64,000 nt of DNA from Afipia sp. (lineage in GTDB: Bacteria; Pseudomonadota; Alphaproteobacteria; Rhizobiales; Xanthobacteraceae). Each line of letters begins with the position of its first letter. Position 1 is the first letter of the stretch. The DNA lies in assembly GCA_024707075.1 (NCBI GenBank), contig JANQAK010000003.1:496001-560000 (forward strand). The letters run 5' to 3'. Both the position numbers and the translations under genes were made by a program. Positions 63,973 to 64,000 of the stretch are shown here, in pieces. The notes beneath the pieces are model-generated. The model saw only the letters and a list, made by a program, of their open reading frames with translations. It was not told the origin of the DNA and ran no database searches.

Positions 63973-64000
63973 TTTCATGGATGAGGCTCTGCTGTTGTTT

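Overview
The window reads as core chromosome of an alphaproteobacterium of the Bradyrhizobium / Rhodopseudomonas / Afipia group (Nitrobacteraceae). The pointers are high GC, a eukaryote-type glutamine synthetase II with an adjacent DUF2735 gene, a permuted two-piece tmRNA, copies of the palindromic 'CGTCATTGCGAG...' repeat family, and the gene orders hda-pgsA-purMN, holC-pepA-lptG-lptD-surA-pdxA-rsmA, fabG-acpP-fabF-mltG-yicC-gmk and rpsF-rpsR-DUF2232-rplI ... dnaB-alr-radA-cvpA-purF. I saw no phage, plasmid, integrase, transposase, CRISPR array, rRNA or tRNA.

Layout. 1-5.0 kb: VOC protein (cut by the edge), rnd, sigma54-type glnII, DUF2735, glutaminase. 5.1-8.9 kb: polyphosphate operon ppk-ppx behind a well-formed Pho box. 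9-13.3 kb: AraC regulator divergent from an SDR, hda, a Tat-exported amidohydrolase. 13.3-16.2 kb: pgsA, purM-purN, two long hairpins, cspA. 16.5-22.5 kb: outer-membrane barrel protein, TerC, ndk, two related small secreted proteins, ABC-F ATPase. 22.6-34.6 kb: a damaged lipoprotein gene, holC, pepA, a remnant of lptF, lptG-lptD-surA-pdxA-rsmA, a zinc dehydrogenase and a spermidine-synthase-like protein. 34.8-41.7 kb: a membrane protein and gmk-yicC-mltG-fabF-acpP-fabG. 41.7-47.9 kb: an accessory block (eat-eutB-eutC, a stress operon with DUF892, membrane proteins, ssrA) that separates fabG from fabD. 48-64 kb: fabD, the ribosomal protein cluster with a structured leader, thioesterase/TetR, a c-type cytochrome-like protein, cfa, dnaB, alr, radA, cvpA, purF and a GNAT-methyltransferase fusion.

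Regulation seen in the sequence links nitrogen and phosphate use. There are sigma54 -24/-12 elements before glnII and, with exact consensus, before the ethanolamine genes, so ammonia release from ethanolamine and ammonia assimilation may share control. There is also a Pho box before ppk and an EcfG-like general-stress promoter before the DUF892 operon. A hairpin hides the rpsF ribosome binding site.

A striking property of this sequence is a run of short indels, mostly in homopolymers, inside genes that should be essential or well conserved (rsmA, fabD twice, dnaB, purF, plus three less known genes), together with the near-complete loss of lptF. Sequencing or assembly error is the most economical explanation for the small indels. 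They are annotated as frameshifted genes. I did not find a clear new multi-gene system. The best leads are the sigma54-controlled ethanolamine locus, the lptF deletion, the paired long hairpins after purN and the GNAT-methyltransferase fusion.
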